Origin: Aristolochia californica
Taxonomy: Eukaryota > Streptophyta > Magnoliopsida > Piperales > Aristolochiaceae
Reading direction: 5' to 3'
NCBI GenBank assembly: GCA_029961685.1
Contig: JARWKL010000009.1
Location: forward strand, 14,007,237 to 14,071,236
Length of the DNA: 64,000 nucleotides
Part shown: piece after piece, positions 1 through 12,753 of the stretch
Numbering within the stretch: position 1 is the stretch's first letter
How the letters are laid out: the number at the start of each line of letters is the position of its first letter
Notes under the pieces: generated by a model
Told to the model about the DNA's origin: nothing
Seen by the model: the letters and a program-made list of their open reading frames with translations, nothing else
Database searches by the model: none
Translations under genes and position numbers: made by a program

Positions 1-1295
1 GAAATTCTACTAGTTCAACAACCTCAATAGGTTGGAATTTGATAAGAAAGAAATTTTTCTACACATGCTTTAAAAAATGGATATGCATGCTTGGAACATG
101 TTAAAGATGCAAATGACCTATGGATCCAAACCTTTTAAAAAGAATAACAAACTGCTCATTGAATTCTCAAGTGAATGTGCGGTGGGATATTTAACCGAGT
201 CAAACAAACCATTATTTTGCCCATTTACAAAAAGTTGACCTAACGATCATTGATGACTGTAAACTGATATACCATGCGTAACGGGCCATATTTTTGTAAG
301 CAATGACTTTTGGGTTGGGATTCAACACTCAGTTCAAATTCCCTCGCCTCCCGTTTTCCCGACGATAGCAAAACCTGGAATATAAAAACTAAAAAGAGGT
401 TTAAATCCCTAAAAATTACAGAAACTTTTGAGAAATATCTCTCTCTATAATTTTCCATTGTGCGTTTCCATTTTTGTTTTATACTTTTTTCTGAAATCAA
501 AACATGAGTTTTCACTTTCCCCTTCATCTCATAGACAAAACAGAGAATAGGTGACAACGAAATGAAAATTTTAGAGTTTTTGTAAGGAAAAAATTTAAAG
601 CAATAAAAAACGTAAGTAAACAAAATTTATTCACACACCACAAATGAACACAAAACTTTTGTCATCCAAGTTTTGGAAATTCCACTAGCACAACAACCCC
701 AATAGCTCAGAATTTGATAAGATATAGATATTTCTACACATACTTTAAAAAACGGATATGCATGCTTGAAACATGTTAAAGATGCAAATGACCTATGGAT
801 CCAAACTTTTGAAAGAGAATAAAAAGTTGCTCAATAAATTATCAAGTGAATATGCGGTGGGATATTTAACCGAGTCAAACAAGCCATTAGTTTGCCCGTT
901 TACAAAAAGTTGACCTAACGATCTGGGTTTTGGGTTGGGATTCAACACTCAGTTAAAATTCCCTCGCCTCCCCTTTTCCCGACGAATGCAAAACCAGATA
1001 TATAAAAACTAAAAAGAGGTTTAAATCCCTAAAAATTACAGAAACTTTTTGGAAATATCACTCTCCATATTTGTGCATTGTGCATTTCCATTTTAGATGT
1101 ATACTTTTTTCTTATATAAAAACTTGAGTTTTCATTTTTCCCTTCATCTCGTAGACAAAACAGAGAATAGATGACAACGAAATCAGAATTTTAGACTTTG
1201 TGTTGGGAAAAAATTTAAAGCAATAAAAAACGTCAGTAATTAAAATTTATTCACACACCACAAATGAACACAAAAGTTTTGTCATCCAAGTTTAG
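1..1295. repeat. Array left edge: class 2 unit and deleted class 1 unit
   Basis: Units start at 1 (class 2, 675 bp) and 676 (class 1, 620 bp). The window begins exactly at a gaaatt start, so the array evidently continues to the left. The first unit has the tail type ending in gaataggtgac and caataaaaaacg, which elsewhere precedes class 1 heads, and it does so here. The second unit lacks about 55 bp of its middle (separate entry). No open reading frame here shows codon constraint. Confidence 0.93.
676..1295. repeat. 620-bp monomer with internal 55-bp deletion
   Basis: After gacctaacgatc at about 911-923 the unit jumps to tgggttttgggttggga. Other units have about 60 bp here, holding attgatgattgtaaactg, the gcgtaacgggcc block and the T-run. 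The net loss is 55 bp, with an apparent extra tgggt at the junction, which looks like a copy of the neighbouring tgggtt motif. The conserved gcgtaacgggcc block is therefore absent from this unit only. Confidence 0.9.
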
Positions 1296-4200
1296 GAAAT
1301 TCCACTAGTTCAACAACCCGAATAGATTGGAATTTGATAAGAAAGAGCTTTTTCTACACATGCTTTAAAAAATGGATATGCATGCTTGAAACATGTTAAA
1401 GATGCAAATGAGCTATGGATCCAAACCTTTTAAAGAGAATAACAATCCGCTCATTTAATTCTCAAGTGAACGTGCGGTGGGATATTTAACCGAGTCAAAC
1501 AAGCCATTATTTTGCCCATTTGCAAAAAGCTGACCTAACGATTATTGATGATTCTAAACTGATTTATCATGCGTAACGGGCCATATTTTTGTAAGGAATG
1601 ACTTTTTAGTTGGGATTCAACATGCAGTTAAAATTCCCTCGCCTCCCCTTTTCTCGACGATTGCAAAACCTGATATATAAAAAATAAAAAGAGGTTAAAA
1701 TCCCTAAAAATTACAGAAACTTTTTGGTAATATCTCTCTCCATATTTGAGCATTGTGCATTTCCATTTTAGATGTGTACACTTTTCTTAAATCAAAACTT
1801 GAGTTTTCACTTTTTCGTTCCCCTCGTAGACAAAAAAAAGAATAGATGACAACGAAATGAAAATTTTAGACTTTGAGTATGGGGAAAATTTAAAGCAATA
1901 ACAAACGTAAGTAAAGAAAATTTATTCACACACCACAAATGAACACAAAAGTTTCGTCATCCAAGTTTGGGAAATTCCACTAGTTCAACAACCCCAATAG
2001 ATTGGAATTTGATAAGAAAAAGATTTTTCTACACATGCTTTAAAAAATGGATATGCATGCTTGAAACAAGTTAAAGATGTAAATGAGCTATGGATCCAAA
2101 CCTTTTAAAGAGAATAACAAACCTCTCTTTTAATTCTCAAGTGAACTTGCAGTGGGATATTTAACCGAGTCAAACAAGCCATTATTTTGCCCATTTACAA
2201 AAAGCTGACCTAACGATCACTGATGATTGTAAACTTATTTATCATGCATAACGGGCCATATTTTTGTAACGAATGACTTTTTGGTTGGGATTCAACACTC
2301 AGTTAAAATTCCCTCGCCTCCCCTCTTCTCCACGATTGCAAAACCTGATATATAAAAAATAAAAAGAGGTTTAAATCCCCAAAAATTATAGAAATTTTTT
2401 GGAAATATCTCTCTCCATATTTGAGCATTGTGCATTTCCATTTTAGATGTGTACATTTTTCTTAAATCAAAACTTGAGTTTTCACTTTTTCGTTCACCTC
2501 GTAGACAAAAACAAAATAGATGACAACGAAATGAAAATTTTAGACTTTAAGTATGGGGAAAATTTAAAGCAATAACAAACGTAAGTAAAGAAAATTTATT
2601 CACACACCACAAATGAACACAAAAGTTTTGTCATCCAAGTTTGGGAAATTCCACTAGTTCAACAACCCCAATAGATTGGAATTTGATAAGAAAAAGATTT
2701 TTCTACACATGCTTTAAAAAATGGATATGCATGCTTGAAACAAGTTAAAGATGCAAATGAGCTATGGATCCAAGCCTTTTAAAGAGAATAACAAACCTCT
2801 CATTTAATTCTCAAGTGAACGTGCGGTGGGATATTTAACCGAGTCAAACAAGCCATTATTTTGCCCATTTACATAAAGCTGACCTAACGATCACTGATGA
2901 TTGTAAACTTATTTTTCATGCATAACGGGCCATATTTTTGTAAGGAATGACTTTTTGGTTGGGATTCAACACTCAGTTAAAATTCCCTCGCCTCCCCTTT
3001 TCTCGACGATTGCAAAACCTAATATATAAAAAATAAAAAGAGGTTTAAATCCATAAAAATTATAGAAATTTTTTGGAAATATCTCTCACCATATTTGAGC
3101 ATTGTGCATTTCCATTTTAGATGTGTACATTTTTCTTAAATCAAAACTTGAGTTTTCACTATTTCCTTGATCTCGTAGACAAAAAAGAGAATAGATGACA
3201 ATGAAATGAAAATTTTAGATTTTGTGTATGGAGAAAATTTTTAGCAATAACAAACGTAAGTAAAGAAAATTTATTCACACACCACAAATGAACACAAAAG
3301 TTTTGTCATCCAAGTTTGGGAAATTCCACTTGTTCAACAACCTCAATAGATTGGAATTTGATAAGAAAGAGATTTTTCTACACATCCTTTAAAAAATGGA
3401 TATGCATGCTTGCAACATGTTAAAGATGAAAATGACCTATGGATCCAAACCTTTTAAAAAGATTAGCAAACCGCTCATTGAATTCTCAAGTGAACGTGCG
3501 GTTGGATATTTAACCAAGTCAAGCAAGCCATTATTTTGCCCATTTACAAAAAGCTGACCTAACGATCATTGATGATTGTAAACTGATTTATCATGCGTAA
3601 CGGGCCATATTTTTTTAAGGAATGACTTTTGGGTTGGGATTCAACACTCAGTTAAAATTCCCTCACCTCCCCTTTTCCCGACGATTGCAAAACCTGATAT
3701 ATAAAAACTAAAAAGAGGTTTAAATCCCTAAAAATCACTGAAACTTTTGGAAATATCTCTCTCTATAATTTTCCATTGTGCGTTTCCATTTTAGATGTAT
3801 ACTTTTTTCTTAAATCAAAACATGAGTTTTCACTTTTCCCTTCATCTCGTAGACAAAACAAAGATTAGGTGACAACGAAATGAATATTTTAGAGTTTGCG
3901 TATGTAAAAAATTTAAAGCAATAAAAAACGTAAATAAAGAAAATTTATTAACACACCACAAATGAACCCAAAAGTTTTGTCATCCAAGTTTGGTAAATTC
4001 CACTAGCACAACAACCCCAATAGCTCGGAATTTTATAAGAAAGAGATATTTCTACACATGCTTTAAAAAATGGATAGGCATGCTTGAAACATGTTAGAGA
4101 TGCAAATGACCTATGGATCCAAACCTTTTAAAGAGAATAAAATGTTGCTCATTAAATTATCAAGTGAACGTGTGGTGGGATATTTAACCGAGTGAAACAA

Positions 4201-6012
4201 GCCATTATTTTGCCCATTTAAAAAAAGCTGACCTAACGATCATTGATGATTGTAAACTGATTTATCATGCGTAACGGGCCATATTTTTGTAACGAATGAC
4301 TTTTTGGTTGGGATTCAACCCTCAGTTAAAATTCCCTCGCCTACCCTTTTCCCAACGATTGCAAAACCTGATATATAAAAACTAAAAAGAGGTTTAAATC
4401 CCTAAAAATTACAGAAACTTTTTGGAAATATTTATCTCTATAATTTTCCATTGTGCATTTCCATTTTAGATGTATTGTTTTTTCTTAAATCAAAACATGA
4501 GTTTTCACTTTCCCCTTCATCTTGTAGACAAAACAGAGAATAGGTGACAACGAAAAGAAAATTTTAGAGTTTGTGTATGGAAAAAATTTAAAGCAATAAA
4601 AAACGTAAGTAAAGAAAATTTATTCACACACCACAAATGAACACAAAAGTTTTCTCAACCATGTTTGGGAAATTGCACTAGAACAACAACCCCAATAGCA
4701 TGGAATTTGATACTAAAGAGATATTTCTCCGTAGGCTTTAAAAAATGGATATGCATGCTTGAAACATGTTAAAGATGCAAATGACCTATGGATCCAAACC
4801 TTTTTAAAGAGAATAAAAAGTTGCTTATTAAATTATCAAGTGAACATGCGGTGGGATATTTAACCGAGTCAAACAAGCCATTATTTAGCCCATTTACAAA
4901 AAGCTGACCTAACGAGATGTTTGTAAACTGATTTATCATGCGTTACATGCCATATTTTTGTAACGAATGACTTTTTGGTTGCGATTCAACACTCAGTTAA
5001 AATTCCCTCGCCTCCCCTTTTCTCTATGATAGTAAAACCTGATATATAAAAACTAGAAAGGGGTTTAAATCCCTAAAAATTACAGAAACTTTTTGGAAAT
5101 ATCTCTCTCCGTATTTGTGCATCGTGCATTTTCATTTTAGATGTGTACATTTTTCTAAAATCAAAACTTGAGTTTTCACATTTCCCTTCATTTCGTAGAA
5201 AAATAGAGAATAGGTGACAACGAAATGAAAATTTTAGAGTTTGTGTATGGAAAAAATTTTAAGCAATAAAAAACGTAAGTAAAGAAAATTTATTCCCACA
5301 CCACAAATGAACACAAACGTTTTGTCATCCAAGTTTGGGAAATTCCACTAGCACAACAACCCCAATAGCTCGGAATTTGATAAGAAAGAGATATTTCTAC
5401 ACATGCTTTTAAAAATGGATATGCATACTTGAAACATGTTAAGATGCAAATGACCTATGGATCCAAACCTTTTAAAGAGAATAAAAAGTTGCTCATTAAA
5501 TTATCAAGTGAATGTACGGTGGGATTTTTAACCGAGTCAAACAAGCCATTATTTTGCACATTTACAAAAAGTTGACCTAGCGATCATTGATGATTGTAAA
5601 CTGATTTATCATGCGTAACGGGCCATATTTTTGCAAGGAATGACTTTTGGGTTGGGATTCAACACTTAGTTAAAATTCCATCGCCTCCCCTTTTCCCGAC
5701 GAATGCAAAACCTGATATATAAAAACTAAAAAGATGTTTAAATCCTTAAAAATTACAAAAACTTTTAGGAAATATCTCTCTCTATAATTGTGCATTGTGC
5801 ATTTCCATTTTAGATGTATACTTTGTTCTTAAATCAAAACTTGAGTTTTCACTTTTCCCTTAATCTCGTAGGCAAAACAGAGAATAGATGACAACGATAT
5901 AAAAATTTTAGACTTTTTGAATGGAAAAAATTTTAAGCAATAAAAAACGTCAGTAAGGAAAATTTATTCACACACCACAAATGAACGCAAAAGTTTTGTC
6001 ATCAAAGTTTGG
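1296..6012. repeat. Seven-unit higher-order repeat, copy 1 (4717 bp)
   Basis: Units start at 1296, 1971, 2645 (all class 5), 3320 (class 2), 3994, 4669 and 5339 (class 1). Each unit matches the unit 4716-4717 bp downstream better than its neighbours. Shared private variants include caacaacccgaatag with agagctttttc in the first unit, tgttcaacaacc with aaagattagcaaacc in the fourth, a gtgaaacaagcc in the fifth, taacgagatgtttgtaaac in the sixth and the missing base in catgttaagatg in the seventh. Comparing the first unit of each copy by eye gives about ten differences in 675 bp. Confidence 0.93.
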
Positions 6013-9000
6013 GAAATTCCACTAGTTCAACAACCCGAATAGATTGTAATTTGATAAGAAAGAGCTTTTTCTACACATGCTTTAAAAAATGGATATGCAT
6101 GCTTGAAACATGTTAAAGATGCAAATGAGCTATGGATCCAAACCTTTTAAAGAGAATAACAATCCGCTCATTTAATTCTCAAGTGAACGTGCGGTGGGAT
6201 ATTTAACCGAGTCAAACAAGCCATTATTTTGCCCATTTACAAAAAGCTGACCTAACGATTATTGATGATTCTAAACTGATTTATCATGCGTAACGGGCCA
6301 TATTTTTGTAAGGAATGACTTTTTGGTTGGGATTCAACAGTCAGTTAAAATTCCCTCGCCTCCCCTTTTCTCGACGATTGCAAAACCTGATATATAAAAA
6401 CTAAAACGAGGTTAAAATCCCTAAAAATTACAGAAACTTTTTGGTAAGATCTCTCTCCATATTTGAGCATTGTGCATTTCCATTTTAGATGTGTACACTT
6501 TTCTTAAATCAAAACTTGAGTTTTCACTTTTTCGTTCGCCTCGTAGAGAAAAAAAAGAATAGATGACAACGAAATAAAAATTTTAGACTTTGAGTATGGG
6601 GAAAATTTAAAGCAATAACAAACGTAAGTAAAGAAAATTTATTCACACACCACAAATGAACACAAAAGTTTTGTCATCCAAGTTTGGGAAATTCCACTAG
6701 TTCAACAACCCCAATAGATTGGAATTTGATAAGAAAAAGATTTTTCTACACATGCTTTAAAAAATGGATATGCATGCTTGAAACAAGTTAAAGATGCAAA
6801 TGAGCTATGGATCCAAACCTTTTAAAGAGAATAACAAACCTCTCATTTAATTCTCAAGTGAACGTGCGGTGGGATATTTAACCGAGTCAAACAAGCCATT
6901 ATTTTGCCCATTTACAAAAAGCTGACATAACGTTCACTGATGATTGTAAACTTATTTATCATGCATAACGGGCCATATTTTTATAACGAATGACTTTTTG
7001 GTTGGGATTCAACACTCAGTAAAAATTCCCTCGCCTCCCCTTTTCTCGACGATTGCAAAACCTGATATATAAAAAATAAAAAGAGGCTTAAATCCCTAAA
7101 AATTATAGAAATTTTTTGGAAATATCTCTCTCCATATTTGAGCATTGTGCATTTCCATTTTAGATGTGTACATTTTTCTTAAATCAAAACTTGAGTTTTC
7201 ACTTTTTCGTTCACCTCGTAGACAAAAACAAAATAGATGACAACGAATTGAAAATTTTAGACTTTGAGTATGGGGAAAATTTAAAGCAATAACAAACGTA
7301 AGTAAAGAAAATTTATTCACACACCACAAATGAACACAAAAGTTTTGTCATCCAAGTTTGGGAAATTCCACTAGTTCAACAACCCCAATAGATTGGAATT
7401 TGATAAGAAAAGATTTTTCTACACATGCTTTAAAAAATGGATATGCATGCTTGAAACAAGTTAAAGATGCAAATGAGCTATGGATCGAAACCTTTTAAAG
7501 AGAATAAAAAACCTCTCATTTAATTCTCAAGTGAACGTGCGGTGGGATATTTAACCGAGTCAAACAAGCCATTATTTTGCCCATTTGCATAAAGCTGACC
7601 TAACGATCACTGATGATTGTAAACTTATTTTTCATGCGTAACGGGCCATATTTTTGTAAGGAATGACTTTTTGGTTGGGATTCAACACTCAGTTAAAATT
7701 CCCTCGCCTCCCCTTTTCTCGACGATTGCAAAACCTGATATATAAAAAATAAAAAGAGGTTTAAATCCATAAAAATTATAGAAATTTTTTGGAAATATCT
7801 CTCACCATATTTGAGCATTGTGCATTTCCATTTTAGATGTGTACATTTTTCTTAAATCAAAACTTGAGTTTTCACTATTTCCTTCATCTCGTAGACAAAA
7901 AAGAGAATAGATGACAATGAAATGAAAATTTTAGATTTTGTGTATGGAGAAAATTTATAGCAATAACAAACGTAAGTAAAGAAAATTTATTCACACACCA
8001 CAAATGAACACAAAAGTTTTGTCATCCAAGTTTGGGAAATTCCACTTGTTCAACAACCACAATAGATTGGAATTTGATAAGAAAGAGATTTTTCTACACA
8101 TCCTTTAAAAAATGGATATGCATGCTTGCAACATGTTAAAGATGAAAATGACCTATGGATCCAAACCTTTTAAAAAGATTAGCAAACCGCTCATTGAATT
8201 CTCAAGTGAACGTGCGGTTGGATATTTAACCGAGTCAAACAAGCCATTATTTTGCCCATTTACAAAAAGCTGACCTAACGATCATTGATGATTGTAAACT
8301 GATTTATCATGCGTAACGGGCCATATTTTTTTAAGGAATGACTTTTGGGTTGGGATTCAACACTCAGTTAAAATTCCCTCACCTCCCCTTTTCCCGACGA
8401 TTGCAAAACCTGATATATAAAAACTAAAAAGAGGTTTAAATCCCTAAAAATCACTTAAACTTTTTGGAAATATCTGTCTCTATAATTTTCCATTGTGCGT
8501 TTCCATTTTAGATGTATACTTTTTTCTTAAATCAAAACATGAGTTTTCACTTTTCCCTTCATCTCGTAGACAAAACAAAGATTAGGTGACAACGAAATGA
8601 ATATTTTAGAGTTTGCGTATGGAAAAAATTTAAAGCAATAAAAGACGTAAATAAAGAAAATTTATTAACACACCACAAATGAACCCAAAAGTTTTGTCAT
8701 CCAAGTTTGGTAAATTCCACTAGCACAACAACCCCAATAGCTCGGAATTTTATAAGAAAGAGATATTTCTACACATGCTTTAAAAAATGGATAGGCATGC
8801 TTGAAACATGTTAGAGATGCAAATGACCTATGGATCCAAACCTTTTAAAGAGAATAAAATGTTGCTCATTAAATTATCAAGTGAACGTGTGGTGGGATAT
8901 TTAACCGAGTGAAACAAGCCATTATTTTGCCCATTTAAAAAAAGCTGACCTAACGATCAATGATGATTGTAAACTGATTTATCATGTGTAACGGGCCATA

Positions 9001-10728
9001 TTTTTGTAACGAATGACTTTTTGGTTGGGATTCAACACTCAGTTAAAATTCCCTCGCCTACCCTTTTCCCAACGATTGCAAAACCTGATATATAAAAACT
9101 AAAAAGAGGTTTAAATCCCTAAAATTTACAGAAACTTTTTGGAAATATTTCTCTCTATAATTTTCCATTGTGCATTTCCATTTTAGATGTATTGTTTTTT
9201 CTTAAATCAAAACATGAGTTTTCACTTTCCCCTTCATCTTGTAGACAAAACAGAGAATAGGTGACAACGAAAAGAAAATTTTAGAGTTTGTGTATGGAAA
9301 AAATTTAAAGCAATAAAAAACGTAAGTAAAGAAAATTTATTCACACACCACAAATGAACACAAAAGTTTTCTCAACCATGTTTGGGAAATTCCACTAGAA
9401 CAACAACCCCAATAGCTTGGAATTTGATACTAAAGAGATATTTCTACGTAGGCTTTAAAAAATGGATATGCATGCTTGAAACATGTTAAAGATGCAAATG
9501 ACCTATGGATCCAAACCTTTTTAAAGAGAATAAAAAGTTGCTTATTAAATTATCAAGTGAACATGCGGTGGGATATTTAACCGAGTCAAACAAGCCATTA
9601 TTTTGCCCATTTACAAAAAGCTGACCTAACGAGATGTTTGTAAACTGATTTATCATGCGTAACATGCCATATTTTTGCAACGAATGACTTTTTGGTTGCG
9701 GTTCAACACTCAGTTAAAATTCCCTCGCCTCCCCTTTTCTCTATGATAGTAAAACCTGATATATAAAAACTAAAAAGGGGTTTAAATCCCTAAAAATTAC
9801 AGAAACTTTTTGGAAATATCTCTCTCCGTATTTGTGCATTGTGCATTTTCATTTTAGATGTGTACATTTTTCTTAAATCAAAACTTGAGTTTTCACATTT
9901 CCCTTCATTTCGTAGAAAAATAGAGAATAGGTGACAACAAAATGAAAATTTTAGAGTTTGTGTATGGAAAAAATTTTAAGCAATAAAAAACGTAAGTAAA
10001 GAAAATTTATTCCCACACCACAAATGAACACAAACGTTTTGTCATCCAAGTTTGGGAAATTCCACTAGCACAACAACCCCAATAGCTCGGAATTTGATAA
10101 GAAAGAGATATTTCTACACATGCTTTTAAAAATGGATATGCATACTTGAAACATGTTAAGATGCAAATGACCTATGGATCCAAACCTTTTAAAGAGAATA
10201 AAAAGTTGCTCATTAAATTATCAAGTGAACGTACGGTGGGATTTTTAACCGAGTCAAACAAGCCATTATTTTGCACATTTACAAATAGTTGACCTAGCGA
10301 TCATTGATGATTGTAAACTGATTTATCATGCGTAACGGGCCATATTTTTGCAAGGAATGACTTTTGGGTTGGGATTCAACACTTAGTTAAAATTCCATCG
10401 CCTCCCTTTTCCCGACGAATGCAAAACCTGATATATAAAAACTAAAAAGATGTTTAAATCCTTAAAAATTACAAAAACTTTTAGGAAATATCTCTCTCTA
10501 TAATTGTGCATTGTGCATTTCCATTGTAGATGTATACTTTGTTCTTAAATCAAAACTTGAGTTTTCAGTTTTCCCTTAATCTCGTAGGCAAAACAGAGAA
10601 TAGATGACAACGATATAAAAATTTTAAACTTTTTGTATGGAAAAAATTTTAAGCAATAAAAAACGTCAGTAAGGAAAATTTATTCACACACCACAAATGA
10701 ACACAAAAGTTTTGTCATCCAAGTTTGG
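6013..10728. repeat. Seven-unit higher-order repeat, copy 2 (4716 bp)
   Basis: Units start at 6013, 6688, 7362 (class 5), 8036 (class 2), 8711, 9386 and 10056 (class 1), in the same order as the preceding copy and with the same private variants, including the 670-bp length of the sixth unit in both copies. The match stops at about 10729: the next unit shares only general satellite similarity with 1296 and 6013. This is therefore a tandem duplication of two copies, not a longer run, within this window. Confidence 0.93.
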
Positions 10729-12753
10729 GAAATTCCACTAGTTCAACAACCCCAATAGATTGGAATTTGATAAGAAAGAGATTTTTCTACACATGTTTTA
10801 AAAAATGGATATGCATGCTTGGAACTTGTTAAAGATGGTAATGAGCTATGGATCCAAACCTTTTAAAGAGAATAACAAACTGCTCATTAAATTATCAAGT
10901 GAACGTGCAGTGGGATATTTGACTGAGTCAAACAAGCCATTATTTTGCCCATTTACAAAAAGCTGACCTAACGATCATTGATGATTGTAAACTGATTTAT
11001 CATGCGTAACGGGCCATATTTTTGTAAGGAATAACTTTTGGGTTGGGATTCAACACTCAGTTAAAATTCCCTCGCCTCCTCTTTTCCGAACGAATGCAAA
11101 ACCTGATATATAAAAACTAAAAAGAGATTTAAATACCTAAAAATTACAGAAACTTTTAGAAAATATCTCTCTCCATATTTGAGCATTGTGCATTTCCATT
11201 TTAGATGTATACATTTTTCTTAAATCAAAACATGAGTTTTCACTTTTCCCTTCATATCGTAGACAAAACAGAGAATAGATGACAACGATATGAAAATTTA
11301 GACTTTGTGTATGGAAAAAATTTAAAGCAATAAAAAACGTAAGTAAGGAAAATTTATTCCCACACCAAAAAAGAACACAAAAGTTTTGTCATCCAATTTT
11401 TGGAAATTCCTCTAGTTCAACAACCCCAATAGATTGGAATTTGATAAGAAAGAGATTTTTCCACACATGCTTTAAAAAATGGATATGCATGCTTGAAACA
11501 TGTTAAAGATGCAAAAGAGCTATGGATCCAAACCTTTTAAAGAAAATAACAAACTGCTCATTTAATTCTCAAGTGAACATGTGGTGGTATATTTAACCGA
11601 GTCAAACAAGCCATTATTTTGCCCATTTACAAAAAGTTGACCTAATGATCATTGATGATTTTAAACTGATTTATCATGTGTAACGGGCCATATTTTTGTA
11701 AGGAATGACTTTTGGGTTGGTATTCAACACTCAGTTAAAATTCCCTCGCCTCCCCTTTTCTCGACGAAAGCAAAACCTGATATATAAAAACTAAAAAGAG
11801 GTTTAAATCCCTAAAAATTACAGAAACTTTTTGGAAATATCTCTCTCTATAATTTTCCATTGTGCGTCTCCATTTTAGATGTATAATTTTTTCTTAAATC
11901 AAAACATGAGTTTTCACTTTTCCCTTCATCTCGTAGAAAAAACAGAGAATTGGTGACAACGAAATGAAAATTTTAGAGTTTGTGTACGGAAAAAATTTAA
12001 AGCAATCAAAAACGTAACTAAAGAAAATTTATTCACACACCACAAATGAACACAAAAGTTTTGTCATCCAAGTTTGTAAAATTCCACAAGAACAACAACC
12101 CCAATAGCTTGGAATTTGATAAGAAAGAGATATTTCTACACATGCTTTAAAAAATGGATATGCTTGCTTGAAACATGTTAAAGATGCAAATGACCTATGG
12201 ATCCAAACCTTTTAAAGAGAATAACAATCCGCTCATTAAATTATCAAGTGAACGTGCTGTGGGATATTTAACCGAGTCAAACAAGCCATTATTTTGCCCA
12301 TTTACAAAAACCTGAGCTAACGATCATTGATGATTGTAAACTGATTTATCATGCGTAATGGGCCATATTTTTGTAAAGAATGACATTTTGGTTGGGATTC
12401 AACACTAAGTTAAAATTCCCTTGCCTCCCCTTTTCTCGACAATTGCAAAAGCTGATATATAAAAACTAAAAAGAGGTTTAAATCCCTAAAAATTACAATA
12501 TCTTTTTGGGAAATATCACTCTCCATATTTGTGCATTGTGCATTTCCCTTTTAGATGTGTACATTTTTTTTAAATCAAAACTTGAGTTTTCACTTTTTCC
12601 TACATCTCGTAGACAAAAAAGAGAATAGATGACAACGAAATGAAAATTTTAGACTTTGTGTATGGGGAAAATTTAAAGCAATAACAAACGTTAGTAAAGA
12701 AAATTTATTCACCCACCACAAATGAACACAAAAGTTTTGTCAACCAAGTTTCG
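10729..12753. repeat. Three transitional monomers
   Basis: Units start at 10729, 11403 and 12078 (674-676 bp). The first carries a head reading aacaaactgctcattaaattatc, mixing class 2/5 and class 1 features; the second is class 5; the third starts like class 1 (acaagaacaacaacc) but reads aacaatccgctcattaaattatc. These mixtures look like products of gene conversion or crossover between classes. The gagctatgg variant typical of the seven-unit repeat persists in the first two, suggesting the same ancestry. Confidence 0.88.

Noticed and set aside
240..623. Minus-strand open frame of 127 codons, and many 60-80 codon frames on both strands across the window
   Set aside because: They are chance open stretches inside the satellite. 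The same frames recur at the same place in other monomers but are broken by indels and stops there, and the translations are low-complexity and rich in Phe, Lys and Ser as expected from AT-rich DNA. No domain is recognisable.
1296..10728. Assembly artefact as the sole explanation for the seven-unit duplication
   Set aside because: The two copies differ at about ten sites per monomer where compared, more than expected for a simple duplicated contig from accurate reads, so a real duplication is favoured. It still needs read support.
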